Shown here: positions 9,700 to 17,245 of the stretch, piece by piece
Layout: each line of letters starts with the position of its first letter
Numbering within the stretch: position 1 is the stretch's first letter
Assembly: GCA_965198095.1 (NCBI GenBank)
Contig: OZ240239.1
Span: 1,054,001-1,118,000, forward strand
DNA from: CBDFJH01 sp965198095
GTDB lineage: Bacteria > Latescibacterota > UBA2968 > GCA-2709665
Direction of reading: 5' to 3'
DNA: 64,000 nt
Position numbers and translations under genes: made by a program
Notes under the pieces: generated by a model
What the model was told of the DNA's origin: nothing
What the model saw: the letters and a program-made list of their open reading frames with translations, nothing else
Database searches by the model: none

Positions 9700-10821
9700 T
9701 CACTGCCACGCATTCCTGAACAGGCGCAGCGTGTTGCCGTGGGCGATCTTGGCCACGTCTTCCTCACCGTATCCACGCCGTCTCAGGACGTCCAGGAAGT
9801 TCTGCAGGTCGGCGATGGTGTCCAGGTCGCAGGGGGACTTCTCGCGTCCGAACCCGCCGTCCAGATCGGACCCGATGGCGACGTGATCGGCATTTCCGGT
9901 GAGCTGACAGATGTGGTCGACGTGCTCGACGATGGCGCTCATCGGTCGGGTGAGGCCGGGCGCGGGTCCGAACATGTGCACATTCGGGTTGACGAACGTT
10001 TCGGCGAAGACCATGCCGATCACGGCGTCGCGCTCGCAGAGCGCCTTGATCATTTCATCCGTCAACAGCCGCTGGACCGGGACGAGGGCGCGGCAGTTGC
10101 AGTGGCTGGCGTGGACCGGTCCGTCCCAGTATTCCAGCAGCTGCCAGAAGACGAGGTCGGAGGCGTGGGTCACGTCCAGCAGGACGCCCGCGTCGCGCAG
10201 GGCGTCCAGGAGCGGGTATGCGGGGGTATAGAGTCCGCCTTCGGTGCCCGTGCCGTGGCCGTAGGTGTTGGCCCCGAAATGGGTGAGCGAGACGGATCGG
10301 AGCCCGGCTTTCCACCAGTCTTCCACATTTTCCGGCCCGAGGATCGGGTCGGCCCCTTCCATGGTGAGGATCAGGCCGACCGGCGTCTCAGGCGTCGGAT
10401 GCTCCCACTCGGCAACAGAGGCATCGAGATCTTCCGCGGATTTGATGAACCGGACTTCGCCCTCCCGCTCCAGGGCCTGGTAGTAGGCCAGATGGGAAAT
10501 CCCCTGCGCGTGGGCGACGGCCTGTGTTCGCACGGAGTTGTGGCTGTCCGGACCGGGCAGCTGGATGCGGGACATGATCGTAATCAGCCCGATGCCGACG
10601 TGCCCCCTTCGCATGTCGGGGAGAGAGACCGTGGGAACGCCGTGCTCCTTGTCTTTCCAAGCGTCTTCCTTGACGAGGACCGCTTCCGGATCGGCGGAGG
10701 GGCCGCGCAGGAGGACGTCTTCCCGTTCGCGGAGGACCCTTGCAGGCTGCCTCTGGTCGCGGCGATTGAAGAGGCCGTTGAAAGCCAGGTCGAGGTGGCC
10801 GTCTATGATGAGGGTAGACAT
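9700..10821 (-). CDS. Membrane dipeptidase-like protein, peptidase family M19 (paralogue 4)
   Basis: Fourth M19 paralogue, 373 residues, sister of paralogue 3. It carries HLD, TMEGADPI, DVTHASD, ASHCNCRAL and GSDLDGG, so the binuclear-metal site appears complete. The ATG at 10821 is the only start that retains the conserved MSTLIIDGHLDLA opening. The cluster of four suggests a substrate-diverse dipeptide or amide catabolic capacity. No transporter or specific regulator lies beside the genes to indicate the substrate. Confidence 0.88.
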   Translation of the reverse strand: MSTLIIDGHLDLAFNGLFNRRDQRQPARVLREREDVLLRGPSADPEAVLVKEDAWKDKEHGVPTVSLPDMRRGHVGIGLITIMSRIQLPGPDSHNSVRTQAVAHAQGISHLAYYQALEREGEVRFIKSAEDLDASVAEWEHPTPETPVGLILTMEGADPILGPENVEDWWKAGLRSVSLTHFGANTYGHGTGTEGGLYTPAYPLLDALRDAGVLLDVTHASDLVFWQLLEYWDGPVHASHCNCRALVPVQRLLTDEMIKALCERDAVIGMVFAETFVNPNVHMFGPAPGLTRPMSAIVEHVDHICQLTGNADHVAIGSDLDGGFGREKSPCDLDTIADLQNFLDVLRRRGYGEEDVAKIAHGNTLRLFRNAWQ

Positions 10822-10924
10822 AGAGCCGTTGGCAGCGGGTACCGGGGCACCAGAACACGGGTACCGGGTACCGAAAGGCCGTTGTCCGTCGCTTGTCGTT
10901 CCGTCATTCGCAAAAGTTGCATCA

Positions 10925-11240
10925 CAAGCCTATCTCACACCCCGCATCCGGTAGGAGCCAACTCCTGTTGGCGAAGCAATAGGTGGCGACGTGGGGTGCG
11001 CCGATCCAATGGCCGTCTCCCTGTTGGCGAAGCAATAGGTGGCGACGTGGGGTGCGCCGATCCAATGGCCGTCTCCCTGTTGGCGAAGCAATAGGTGGCG
11101 ACGTGGGGTGCGCCGATCCAATGGCCGTCTCCCGACGGCGACGCAATAGGTGGCGACGTGGGGTGCGCCGATCCAATGGCCGTCTCCCGACGGCGACGCA
11201 AAAGATGGCGATTTGTTTTGCACCGATCCGATGGCGCCGG
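10925..11240. repeat. Tandem array of 55-56 bp units built from REP half-sites
   Basis: After a GTAG-headed hairpin near 10950, a unit beginning AGGTGGCGACGTGGGGTGCG repeats at 10981, 11037, 11093 and 11148. A degenerate fifth copy starts at 11203. Periods are 56, 56, 55 and 55 bp. The first three units end in TGTTGGCGAAGCAAT; the later ones end in CGACGGCGACGCAA. There are no variable spacers. The unit is related to the GCCGATCCAATGGCC-containing blocks of arrays A and B, so this is a locally amplified derivative. Confidence 0.9.
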
Positions 11241-11427
11241 TTTTGGTGGTACCGACCCCTCGATACGATCCCCCGCGCCGCGGCCCGCAGCCGCTGCTCG
11301 GGATCACCTAGGGATGCGGTAGACATGCTCTTCGTGGAGCAGGTTCCCAGCTTCAGGAGGTGCTAAGCTAATACGCCGCATCTGTGATCGCAAGGGCGAA
11401 AGAGACCGCTTTTCTGCCCAAATTTCG

Positions 11428-11456
11428 TTGACAGGTCTCGCAAAGTCGCTTACTTT
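11428..11456 (+). promoter_or_regulatory. Candidate sigma-70-type promoter of the tRNA-Pro gene
   Basis: A perfect TTGACA (11428-11433) is followed after 17 bp by TACTTT (11451-11456), a weak -10. It lies about 80 bp upstream of the tRNA on the same strand. The -35 and spacing are good and the -10 matches only partly. Confidence 0.4.
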
Positions 11457-11534
11457 TTCGCCGGGGCCGGGGTCAACGTTCCACGAGATCCTGATCTCGG
11501 CACTTCTGTATCCAGTCCAGCGCCTGCGGTTGGT

Positions 11535-11611
11535 CGGGGCGTGGCTCAGTCCGGTAGAGCACCTGCTTTGGGAGCAGGGGGTCGTGGGTTCAAATCCCGC
11601 CGCCCCGACCA
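11535..11611 (+). tRNA. tRNA-Pro (anticodon TGG), CCA encoded
   Basis: 77-nt cloverleaf. The acceptor arms CGGGGCG and CGCCCCG pair perfectly and are followed by A and an encoded CCA. The D-arm contains GCTCAGTCCGGTAGAGC, the anticodon stem-loop is CCTGC-TTTGGGA-GCAGG with TGG at the anticodon, and the T-arm contains GGTTCAAATCC. The 5' C and overall sequence are typical of bacterial tRNA-Pro. It reads CCA codons and, by wobble, other proline codons. Confidence 0.97.
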
Positions 11612-11827
11612 AAAGAAACGGCACCCACAAGAACCCTTGACGGTCTTTAGGAACCTGCTTATCGTAATCTCGACACAGATCCGCGCACCGCTCGTTATTC
11701 TTCACACGAAAGGGGGATGCGAAATGAACCTCATTTATCTGATCGCGGCGTCCCCGGGTGGTTTTATGTAGACTCTGATTCACAGGGTCAAACGATTCAG
11801 GCTTTGATTCATGCCAAAGGCAGAGTT

Positions 11828-11862
11828 GGAGGTCGTCCGAGGGGGCGGCCTCCTTTCTTTTT
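11828..11862 (+). terminator. Rho-independent terminator between tRNA-Pro and RIO kinase
   Basis: An 11-bp stem, 11828-11838 (GGAGGTCGTCC) with 11843-11853 (GGGCGGCCTCC), includes two G-T pairs. It is closed by a 4-nt loop and followed by TTTCTTTTT (11854-11862). It probably ends the tRNA transcript. Its position also argues against starting the kinase gene upstream at 11717, since that reading frame would run through the hairpin. Confidence 0.75.
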
Positions 11863-12001
11863 GCTTCGAGCCAAGGATGCGCAGCATCCCGTCGATTCCG
11901 CTCGGGCAGGCGCAATGTTCCTTGGGCGGTGGGACCCCGTCCAAATCGCCGGTTTGACCCCAGGTCGGGGCGCCACCGCAAACAAGCAAGAGGGAATGTT
12001 T

Positions 12002-12772
12002 ATGAATTTCGATCTTGAGGCTTCAGAATTCCAACGCGCCTGGCTCCAGCGTGCTTTGGGAGCGTTTCACGAAGATGGATGGTTCACTGACATCCTGTAT
12101 CGCGCCAAAGGTGGCAAGGAGGCCAATGTTTACTGCTGCAGGGCGAGCCCGGAGACAGGTTACGAATTCGTCGCCGCGAAGGTATACCGGCACCGTAGAC
12201 TTCGATCCATGAAAAATTACGCCGTGTACCGGGAGGGCCGGCATGTCACAAGCGATAGGCGTGAACTCCGGGCCTTGAAGAAGAAGACAAGGATAGGCAA
12301 AGCTGTTGAAGATGGCGCCTGGATAAGACACGAGTACGATACGATGACGCGACTTTACGATATGGGGGCAAGTGTGCCCGAACCTCTGGCAAGAGGCAGC
12401 ACTGCGCTTTTGATGGAATATATAGGAGACGAACACGGAGCGGCGCCCCTTTTTCACGAGGTTGCCCTCAAAGAAGACCAGGCCCAGGACTTTTTCGACC
12501 GCTTGATGTACAACGTTGAGATCTTTCTGGCCCGCGACCTGGTACACGGAGACCTGTCAGCTTATAATGTCCTCTATTGGGATGACGATTTCAGGATCAT
12601 TGACTTCCCTCAGGCAGTCGATCCGGTATTGAATCCCAACGCCCTCTCCCTGTTGGCACGTGATGTCGAGCGGCTATGCCAGTATTTCTCTCGGTACGGC
12701 GTGGAGGCCAACTACGTTGATCTTGCAGCAGATCTGTGGGAGAGATTTAGTCGAAGGGAGCTCGCCGTGTGA
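12002..12772 (+). CDS. RIO-type atypical serine/threonine kinase
   Basis: Small atypical kinase, 256 residues. Visible landmarks are a RIO nucleotide-binding loop (AKGGKEANVY), the ATP-anchoring Lys in FVAAKVYR, the catalytic loop LVHGDLSAYNVL and the metal-binding IIDFPQAVD, where RIO proteins carry DFPQ/DxSQ instead of DFG. RIO proteins act in ribosome maturation in archaea and eukaryotes; bacterial members are known but their targets are mostly unestablished. The start at 12002 is favoured because GAGGG sits 7 nt upstream, whereas an in-frame ATG at 11996 lies almost on top of it and further upstream starts would cross the terminator. The interval 11612-12001 otherwise holds no gene. Confidence 0.88.
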   Translation: MNFDLEASEFQRAWLQRALGAFHEDGWFTDILYRAKGGKEANVYCCRASPETGYEFVAAKVYRHRRLRSMKNYAVYREGRHVTSDRRELRALKKKTRIGKAVEDGAWIRHEYDTMTRLYDMGASVPEPLARGSTALLMEYIGDEHGAAPLFHEVALKEDQAQDFFDRLMYNVEIFLARDLVHGDLSAYNVLYWDDDFRIIDFPQAVDPVLNPNALSLLARDVERLCQYFSRYGVEANYVDLAADLWERFSRRELAV

Positions 12773-13445
12773 GGCAAAGCAGACAAGAGCAGCGGGCGAC
12801 CCATCGCGCCGGGAGGCGGGTGGCTGAACGTCACCGCAGGCGCAGACAATCGCGGTCTCGATGGCGGCCCCGGCCCCCGAGGGCTATCCGAGGCTCACCC
12901 TCGCCGGGCTTTTGGCCCGTGCGAATCACACTTCGAGGTCCATTCCGTAAGCCGTACACGCGTCGGCGAGACGGCCGCGACCGACTTCCTTGCCTGCGTT
13001 GTTGGCGCTCCGCCTGCGCGAGCCACCGAGGGACGGCGCCTCGGATCCTGCGCTCGTCGATCATTCGAGAGAAACCCGGACTTGAAAGGCGCTGATATAT
13101 ATAAAAATTATACCTTTTCTATACATATTTTTTAACACAAATTGTATGGAACGTTTCCGGGCACCGCAGGACGCGGAGCCTTGGCGTGGAATCAGGGCAT
13201 GGTTTCGTGTAACGTTATCTCGTCACTGATGACCACTCCGGACTTCCCGCGTCCCGAGACCGGAATTGCTTCCAGCGCTCCTTTTCACGCCGTAGATCCA
13301 GGTCCGAGAAGAACCGCGGAAAGTAGGCTTCGGCAGGATGGCCGATCCCAATGGCTCGCATCTTGAATTCCACAGCCGAGTTGGGTATACTTCTGTACTT
13401 CTCGCCTATCGTCAACAATGTTAAGTCACGCAATGGAGGTTTGAA
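12773..13445. other. Gene-poor stretch with A+T-rich segment
   Basis: No gene is supported. An Arg-rich frame beginning inside the end of the kinase gene (12769) has the composition of a chance GC-rich ORF. Positions about 13096-13142 are strongly A+T-rich (runs such as TATATATAAAAATTATACC) and could carry the promoter of the cassette that starts at 13446. A minus-strand frame around 13215-13420 (containing GIGHPAEAYFPRFF) looks somewhat protein-like but has no recognisable family or start. Confidence 0.4.
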
Positions 13446-13784
13446 GTGGCGAAGAATGAGTATAAATACGGCCGATCTAAAGAGCTGAAGGTTGCTCAGT
13501 CTCTGAGGAACCGAGGTGCCAACGTTAAGACATCTAAAGGTAGCAAGGGTGCAGCGGATCTGACTGCAAAGTTTCCAAGCGGAACCAAGTGGCAGGTGCA
13601 AGTCAAATCGACACGGTCGGGCAACGCGGCCTCCCCTTCTGCCAAGGACACGGGCAGGCTCAAGCAGAGCGCTACAAAGAGGAAGGCAACTGCAGTGATA
13701 GCCAAAGTAAGTCCTAAAGGCGTAGAGTATGAATCTGCCCGGACCGGAAGATCGTTGACCCCGCCGAAATCCCGTAAGAAGTGA
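13446..13784 (+). CDS. Small basic protein, possible PD-(D/E)XK nuclease-like fold
   Basis: 112 residues and strongly basic. The pattern from residue about 10 onward resembles small archaeal-type Holliday-junction-resolvase/PD-(D/E)XK proteins: an early Glu in KELKVAQ, a Gly/Ser-rich GSKGAADLTA carrying the candidate Asp, then WQVQVKS carrying the candidate Gln-x-Lys. The rest is Ser/Lys-rich. The GTG start is preceded by GGAGGT at 5-nt spacing. Its stop overlaps the next gene's GTG by 4 nt (GTGA), so the two are translationally coupled. The fold assignment is by pattern and is only moderately sure; nuclease activity is inferred. Lower G+C than neighbours suggests acquired DNA. Confidence 0.55.
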   Translation: MAKNEYKYGRSKELKVAQSLRNRGANVKTSKGSKGAADLTAKFPSGTKWQVQVKSTRSGNAASPSAKDTGRLKQSATKRKATAVIAKVSPKGVEYESARTGRSLTPPKSRKK

Positions 13785-14197
13785 GCCGCTCCGAATTCGA
13801 AGACGAACTGCTGCTGAAAGCTAAAGTCATCGCTGACCTGATGGAGCAGGGCGCTACTGAGGTAACCATCGTAGGCACTGACATCAGCGTCACCCGTGAG
13901 GACTACCAGCAGATTACGGCCTCCCCACCTGGCCAGGTCGTGAATATAAACATCAGTGCCGAAGCGAATATACATATAAACCAGCTTGATGAAGCCCTGA
14001 ATGAACTCCGTTCTTCGAAGGGTCTAACGAAGGCAAAAAAGAGCGAACTTGATAAGCAAGGGCGGGCGCTACGTAAAGAGCTGACAAAAGGGGAACCGAA
14101 TAGAACGAATGTTAGGAAAGTATTGGTTTGGGCCTTGGAAAATAGTTGGGAAGCCTTCAAGAAACTTGCGCCAATAGTACTTGAGAAGATGGGGTAG
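13781..14197 (+). CDS. Hypothetical protein coupled to the nuclease-like gene
   Basis: 138 residues with no family I recognise. The N-terminal half (about 1-60) is mixed alpha/beta with an acidic start (SRSEFEDELLLKAK) and a beta-like segment VVNINISAEANIHI. The C-terminal half is charged and helical (KSELDKQGRALRKEL) and ends in an amphipathic segment, WEAFKKLAPIVLEKMG. Similar helical tails occur in small partner proteins of defence and mobile-element cassettes, but that is only a resemblance. The 4-nt overlap with the upstream gene implies a shared function. Confidence 0.55.
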   Translation: MSRSEFEDELLLKAKVIADLMEQGATEVTIVGTDISVTREDYQQITASPPGQVVNINISAEANIHINQLDEALNELRSSKGLTKAKKSELDKQGRALRKELTKGEPNRTNVRKVLVWALENSWEAFKKLAPIVLEKMG

Positions 14198-14351
14198 AGA
14201 TTTTTTCCGTAGTCGTCGTTGAACCGCAAGGCATTCTTAATGTTATGCCCACTCTTGGCCCCGTGGAGCAGGTTGGGCGAAGGGGTGAATGCGCCTGGCG
14301 GGAGTTTGGCGCCCGAGCGGCCGTGAGGCGATTTGGGTGCAACCTCAGTCG

Positions 14352-15254
14352 CTAGGTGCGACCAGGCGTATCGGGTGTGAGCTCCCGTGCCTTGCGGAGC
14401 CTCAGCGTTTCGAGGACCACCACACAGACGATGATCAGACCGCCTATGATCTCCCCCTGGGTCGGAACCTCTGAAAGGAACACCAGGGCAAACAGGATTC
14501 CGTAGATCACCTCGACAACGATGGTCAATCCCACGGTCTTCCCCGAAAGGTGTCGTTGGCTGTCGACCAGCAACATTCTTCCCAGTCCAGTGGCGAACAG
14601 TCCCAGGAGCAGAAGGTAGACGATATCGCGCGGGCTTGGCAGGTGAGCGAAATTCCCGCCGAGGATCATGAACGGGAGAAGAATCAGACCGACCAGGCCG
14701 ATCTCGTAGGCTGAGATGTCCCAGCTGTTGTATCTGCCGACGAGGAATTTCTTCCGCGTCAGAATGATCAATGGGATCGTCACGCCCGCCGAGATTCCGA
14801 GAATGACACCTTGAAATTTCGTATTGGAGAGGCTGACTTCCGGGGTGATGAAAAAGATCCCGATGAGCACCAGGATTGCGCTGCCGACATCCGGAAGTCT
14901 GATTCTGCCCCCGAAGTAGAAGCGCTCCAGAAAAACCATCAGGATCGGATATGTGTAGATCGTGATGACGGCGATGGCAACGGTGGAGACCTGGACCGAC
15001 TTGAAGAAAAGGATCGACTGGAGCGATATGAAGACCGCAATGGCCAGAAAGGTAAGCAGGTCTTTCCTGCTTCTTATCGTCGAGTGTCCTTCCAGGCGTC
15101 TTCCGACAAGAAACAAGAGCAGTGTCGCGGCGGCGGCCCGCCAGAACGTGATGGGCAGCGGACCCGGAGAGAGCGCTTTGCCGAGCGGCCCGACGAAGCC
15201 GAACATCAACGTGGCCACATTGAGTTGCACAAGCGCTCGGGTCCGGCCTGTCAT
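14352..15254 (-). CDS. EamA-family (drug/metabolite transporter superfamily) permease
   Basis: Inner-membrane permease of about 300 residues built as two EamA repeats with about ten hydrophobic helices. The first begins LNVATLMFGFVGPLGKALSPGPLPITFWRA, the classic N-terminal EamA pattern of a helix followed by P-x-x-x-x-x-x-R. The second repeat starts near residue 150 (ISAYEIGLVGLILLPF). Such proteins export amino acids, metabolites or toxic compounds, and the substrate cannot be inferred. A shorter alternative start is possible, but 15254 retains the complete first helix. It shares no obvious operon with higA, which lies upstream on the same strand. Confidence 0.85.
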   Translation of the reverse strand: MTGRTRALVQLNVATLMFGFVGPLGKALSPGPLPITFWRAAAATLLLFLVGRRLEGHSTIRSRKDLLTFLAIAVFISLQSILFFKSVQVSTVAIAVITIYTYPILMVFLERFYFGGRIRLPDVGSAILVLIGIFFITPEVSLSNTKFQGVILGISAGVTIPLIILTRKKFLVGRYNSWDISAYEIGLVGLILLPFMILGGNFAHLPSPRDIVYLLLLGLFATGLGRMLLVDSQRHLSGKTVGLTIVVEVIYGILFALVFLSEVPTQGEIIGGLIIVCVVVLETLRLRKARELTPDTPGRT

Positions 15255-15338
15255 CGGTCAGTGAAACCACTTATAGGTGTTTGCCGAACGCGGCGCGGGC
15301 GACGCAGCGTGGGTCAGCTGTTCGCAGACGCGCAAGTT

Positions 15339-15626
15339 TCACACCGCCCTGCGAAGTTTGCCCACTCCGGACTTGGGCTGAGTCCTGGCGAGATCGTGCA
15401 GGGACTGGAGGTTGAGCCAGAACTCGGGACTGGTGTCGAGGGCCTGTGCGAAAAGCCACGCGGTCTCCGGCGTTACGCCGCGTTTCCCACGAGCGATCTC
15501 ATTGATGCGTTGCGTGGGCACACCGAGGTGCCTGGCGAGGGCCACCTGCGTGACGCCGAGCGGATCCAGAAACTCCCTCTGAAGTATCTCGCCAGGATGT
15601 GCGGGAATTCGATTTTCGGGCAGCAT
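15339..15626 (-). CDS. higA: HigA-family antitoxin, XRE/HTH
   Basis: 95-residue DNA-binding antitoxin. It opens with MLPENRIPAHPGEILQREFL, the hallmark HigA N-terminus. A helix-turn-helix follows (TQVALARHLGVPTQRINEI), then the conserved RGKRGVTPETAWLFAQAL and SPEFWLNLQ. HigA normally neutralises the ribosome-dependent RNase HigB and represses its own operon. The start at 15626 is supported by TGGAG about 9 nt upstream and by family length; a frame extension to 15743 exists but is not conserved. The upstream higB is only a remnant, so this antitoxin now appears to be an orphan. Confidence 0.88.
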   Translation of the reverse strand: MLPENRIPAHPGEILQREFLDPLGVTQVALARHLGVPTQRINEIARGKRGVTPETAWLFAQALDTSPEFWLNLQSLHDLARTQPKSGVGKLRRAV

Positions 15627-15645
15627 AGTGCGTTCTCCAGAAAGG

Positions 15646-15798
15646 TCGATGGTCATCAGTGAAGCGAACATCGTGGGCCACACCGGAGGACCACCGAAAT
15701 ACGATTCTCCATTGATCGTTGACTCGGATGCCGTGGAACCCACGTAAATCTCCCCGCAGTGCCTGCAGGCGATTGCCGGGAGGCGATCTTAGGCTGAA
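15646..15798 (-). pseudogene. higB: HigB toxin remnant (C-terminal half only)
   Basis: The minus-strand frame immediately upstream of higA reads LRSPPGNRLQALRG, then RVNDQWRIVFRW and VRFTDDH. This is the diagnostic C-terminal half of HigB (family form: PPGNRLEALKG, RINDQWRICFRW, VEIVDYH). The frame is closed upstream by TGA at 15799-15801, and the N-terminal ~45 residues are not detectable in any frame. The usual stop after the final DYH-like motif is also missing, so the frame runs on into higA. The toxin is therefore very probably inactive. The break lies about 100 bp from the REP-associated transposase element, which may have caused it. Confidence 0.75.
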
Positions 15799-15900
15799 TC
15801 ATTCATGAATCGTCACGGTTAGCTGCTTGATTCGCGAGTCAATCAACTCCACCCCGGCACAGTGGCTTGTCGAGCGGTTGAGGAAGGGTGTGTGAAGGTG

Positions 15901-15922
15901 GGGCAGACATTCCTGTCTGCCC
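15901..15922. repeat. REP-like palindrome, left flank of RAYT gene
   Basis: Nine-base arms GGGCAGACA and TGTCTGCCC around a TTCC loop, preceded by GTG at 15898-15900 so that it reads GTGGGG. GTRG heads are characteristic of REP elements recognised by REP-associated tyrosine transposases. It matches the palindrome at 16582-16603 in inverse orientation. Confidence 0.85.
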
Positions 15923-15923
15923 T

Positions 15924-16551
15924 TCACATTGTCCTTTTCCCGGAATCCGGAATGCAGACAGAAGAAAGGCGTGCGCCGCCTTTATAGAGCCAATACGCGT
16001 CGTTGCGCAGTCCGTCTTTTGTGGGGTTTTCCGTGATGTAGCGGATGAAGCGCCAATACTGCTTTTCGCTACGCACGATGTGATCATAGGATTCGTCAAG
16101 CCAGAACGTCCCGGTGACGCCTGTGAGTTTGTTGATTTCTCGGGCAAAGGCGCCTTTTATGCCCTGCAGAATCCGCGAAAGGTTGTGGCCTCCCAGGGGT
16201 TCCATGAGGAGGTGAACATGCGTGGGCATGATGACGGCTGCGTGAAGCCGGTGTCTTTCGCCGTCGAAACGCAAAAGACAGTTCTTGACCGCTTCACGGG
16301 CATCTATGTGCGCCAGGGCACGGGAACCAGAGCCGGCATTGAGCCAGGATTCGATCTTTTCATCGAAACGTCGGTTGTACTCTTTCCACTCGGCGTCTGT
16401 CCACGGTTCGGGGTGGCGCTTGTGCCACAGCTTACGCGCTTCCTGGAAGGTCCCGGGGGATCGCGTCAGCGAGGCGAAAGGTGATCCAATAGATCGCACC
16501 GTCTTTATTCCAGTGGGGGAGACGGCGGCGAGTCGTAGCGTGCCCGGACAC
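15924..16551 (-). pseudogene. REP-associated tyrosine transposase (RAYT, IS200-like Y1), frameshifted
   Basis: Single-strand HUH-type transposase. The HUH motif is in PTHVHLLMEP, and the C-terminal YWRFIRYITENP carries the candidate catalytic Tyr. The N-terminal segment RRRLPHWNKDGAIYWITFRLADAIPRD lies in a different frame (start possibly GTG at 16551, with a stop near 16432) from the rest (which reads through SPGTFQEARKLWHKRHPEPW to 15924). The two frames meet at a run of five G/C near 16453-16457, the likely site of a one-base indel. Identical palindromes flank the gene in inverted orientation, the standard REPtron arrangement. Whether the frameshift is a true mutation or a base-calling error needs raw reads. 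Confidence 0.8.
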
Positions 16552-16581
16552 AGGATGCAAAGGTTCCGGTTTGAGGGTGAT

Positions 16582-16603
16582 GAGCAGACAGGAATGTCTG
16601 CTC
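16582..16603. repeat. REP-like palindrome, right flank of RAYT gene
   Basis: Arms GAGCAGACA and TGTCTGCTC around a GGAA loop. Read on the minus strand it is headed by GTGG and has the TTCC loop, so it is the inverted partner of the palindrome at 15901-15922. Confidence 0.85.
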
Positions 16604-16637
16604 CACATTTCCAACCTTTGGTTCGACGTATCGCTTG

Positions 16638-16826
16638 CTAACCGACACGCATATAGATTTCGAGCATTACGTCCTCCGTCTTATACGCCGTGTCATCAAC
16701 TGTTATACCCATAGGCGCTTCTCGTGCTCTTCGCGATGATAACGACGACCTCGCGTCCACGGTTTTGACGCTTTTGTGCAACAAAGGACCCGTTAGGCCG
16801 GTGCCACCCAACAGAAGGACTCGCAT
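16638..16826 (-). pseudogene. N-terminal fragment of a NAD(P)-binding epimerase/reductase
   Basis: The 62-residue frame begins MRVLLLGGTGLTGPLL, a textbook beta-strand plus GGTGxxG dinucleotide-binding loop of the SDR/epimerase superfamily. After about 20 residues similarity is lost and the frame ends at residue 62, whereas such enzymes need 250-350 residues. It sits directly downstream of a frameshifted VOC gene and upstream of the transposase, so a truncated gene remnant is the simplest reading. A small intact protein is unlikely. Confidence 0.5.
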
Positions 16827-16868
16827 TTCCGCTGATGGTCCCTTCCAATTCGCATCGAGAAGGGTCGG

Positions 16869-17245
16869 CTAACCCCAGCTTCCGTCTTTTCTTCTATGGA
16901 TGAAAACAGCGTTCCCGGCCGGGTCCGAAATCATCGCGACGTGGCAGGCAGAGAGCTCGTTTGGCCCCCACTCGACGTTCACGCCCTTCGCCTTCAACTC
17001 GGCGAGTGCATGCTCGAAGTCATCCACGGCGAGAGCGACCGCGCTTCCACCTTTGCCGCCGGAAGGGGCGCCCCGTCATAGATTCCGAACAGAACGAGCG
17101 TTGTGGGAGGAATGTCGAACTCAGCCCAGTTCCAATCAGGTTTGTAAAGGTTGAGCCTCAGCCCAAGCGTATCCTGATAGAACTCGACGGCCATTTCCAA
17201 GTTGTCGACGTAGCTGACAAGAAAATCGGCGCCGCGGACGTTCAT
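16869..17245 (-). pseudogene. VOC (glyoxalase/bleomycin-resistance) family protein, frameshifted
   Basis: The start at 17245 gives MNVRGADFLVSYVDNLEMA followed by FYQDTLGLRL and FDIPPTTLVLFG, a typical VOC N-terminal half. That frame then derails (ending SMHSPS at 16994). The continuation is obvious in the next frame: GGSAVALAVDDFEHALAEL, then MISDPAGNAVFIHRR, with a stop at 16869-16871. The shift lies around 17040-17062. Together the two frames give a normal ~125-residue VOC domain, including the DPAGN motif that carries or neighbours the last metal ligand. The start overlaps the upstream gene's stop (ATGA), so the pair was translationally coupled. Confidence 0.75.

Noticed and set aside
10963..11235. 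Regularly spaced repeats resembling a CRISPR array
   Set aside because: Units are contiguous with no unique spacers, and there are no cas genes nearby; it is a simple tandem array.
11304..11981. Minus-strand frame containing VGAAGFEPTTPCSQSRCS
   Set aside because: This is the well-known false peptide produced by translating across a tRNA gene; it covers tRNA-Pro at 11535-11611.
11717..12001. Longer 5' extension of the RIO kinase frame
   Set aside because: It would run through a rho-independent terminator and ignore the good ribosome-binding site before 12002.
12769..13095. Arg-rich frame overlapping the end of the RIO kinase gene
   Set aside because: Composition is that of chance GC-rich sequence, and no family motif or ribosome-binding site supports it.
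13215..13601. Minus-strand frame with GIGHPAEAYFPRFFSDLDLR
   Set aside because: Its start lies inside the better-supported plus-strand nuclease-like gene, and no family is recognisable; possibly a remnant but unsupported.
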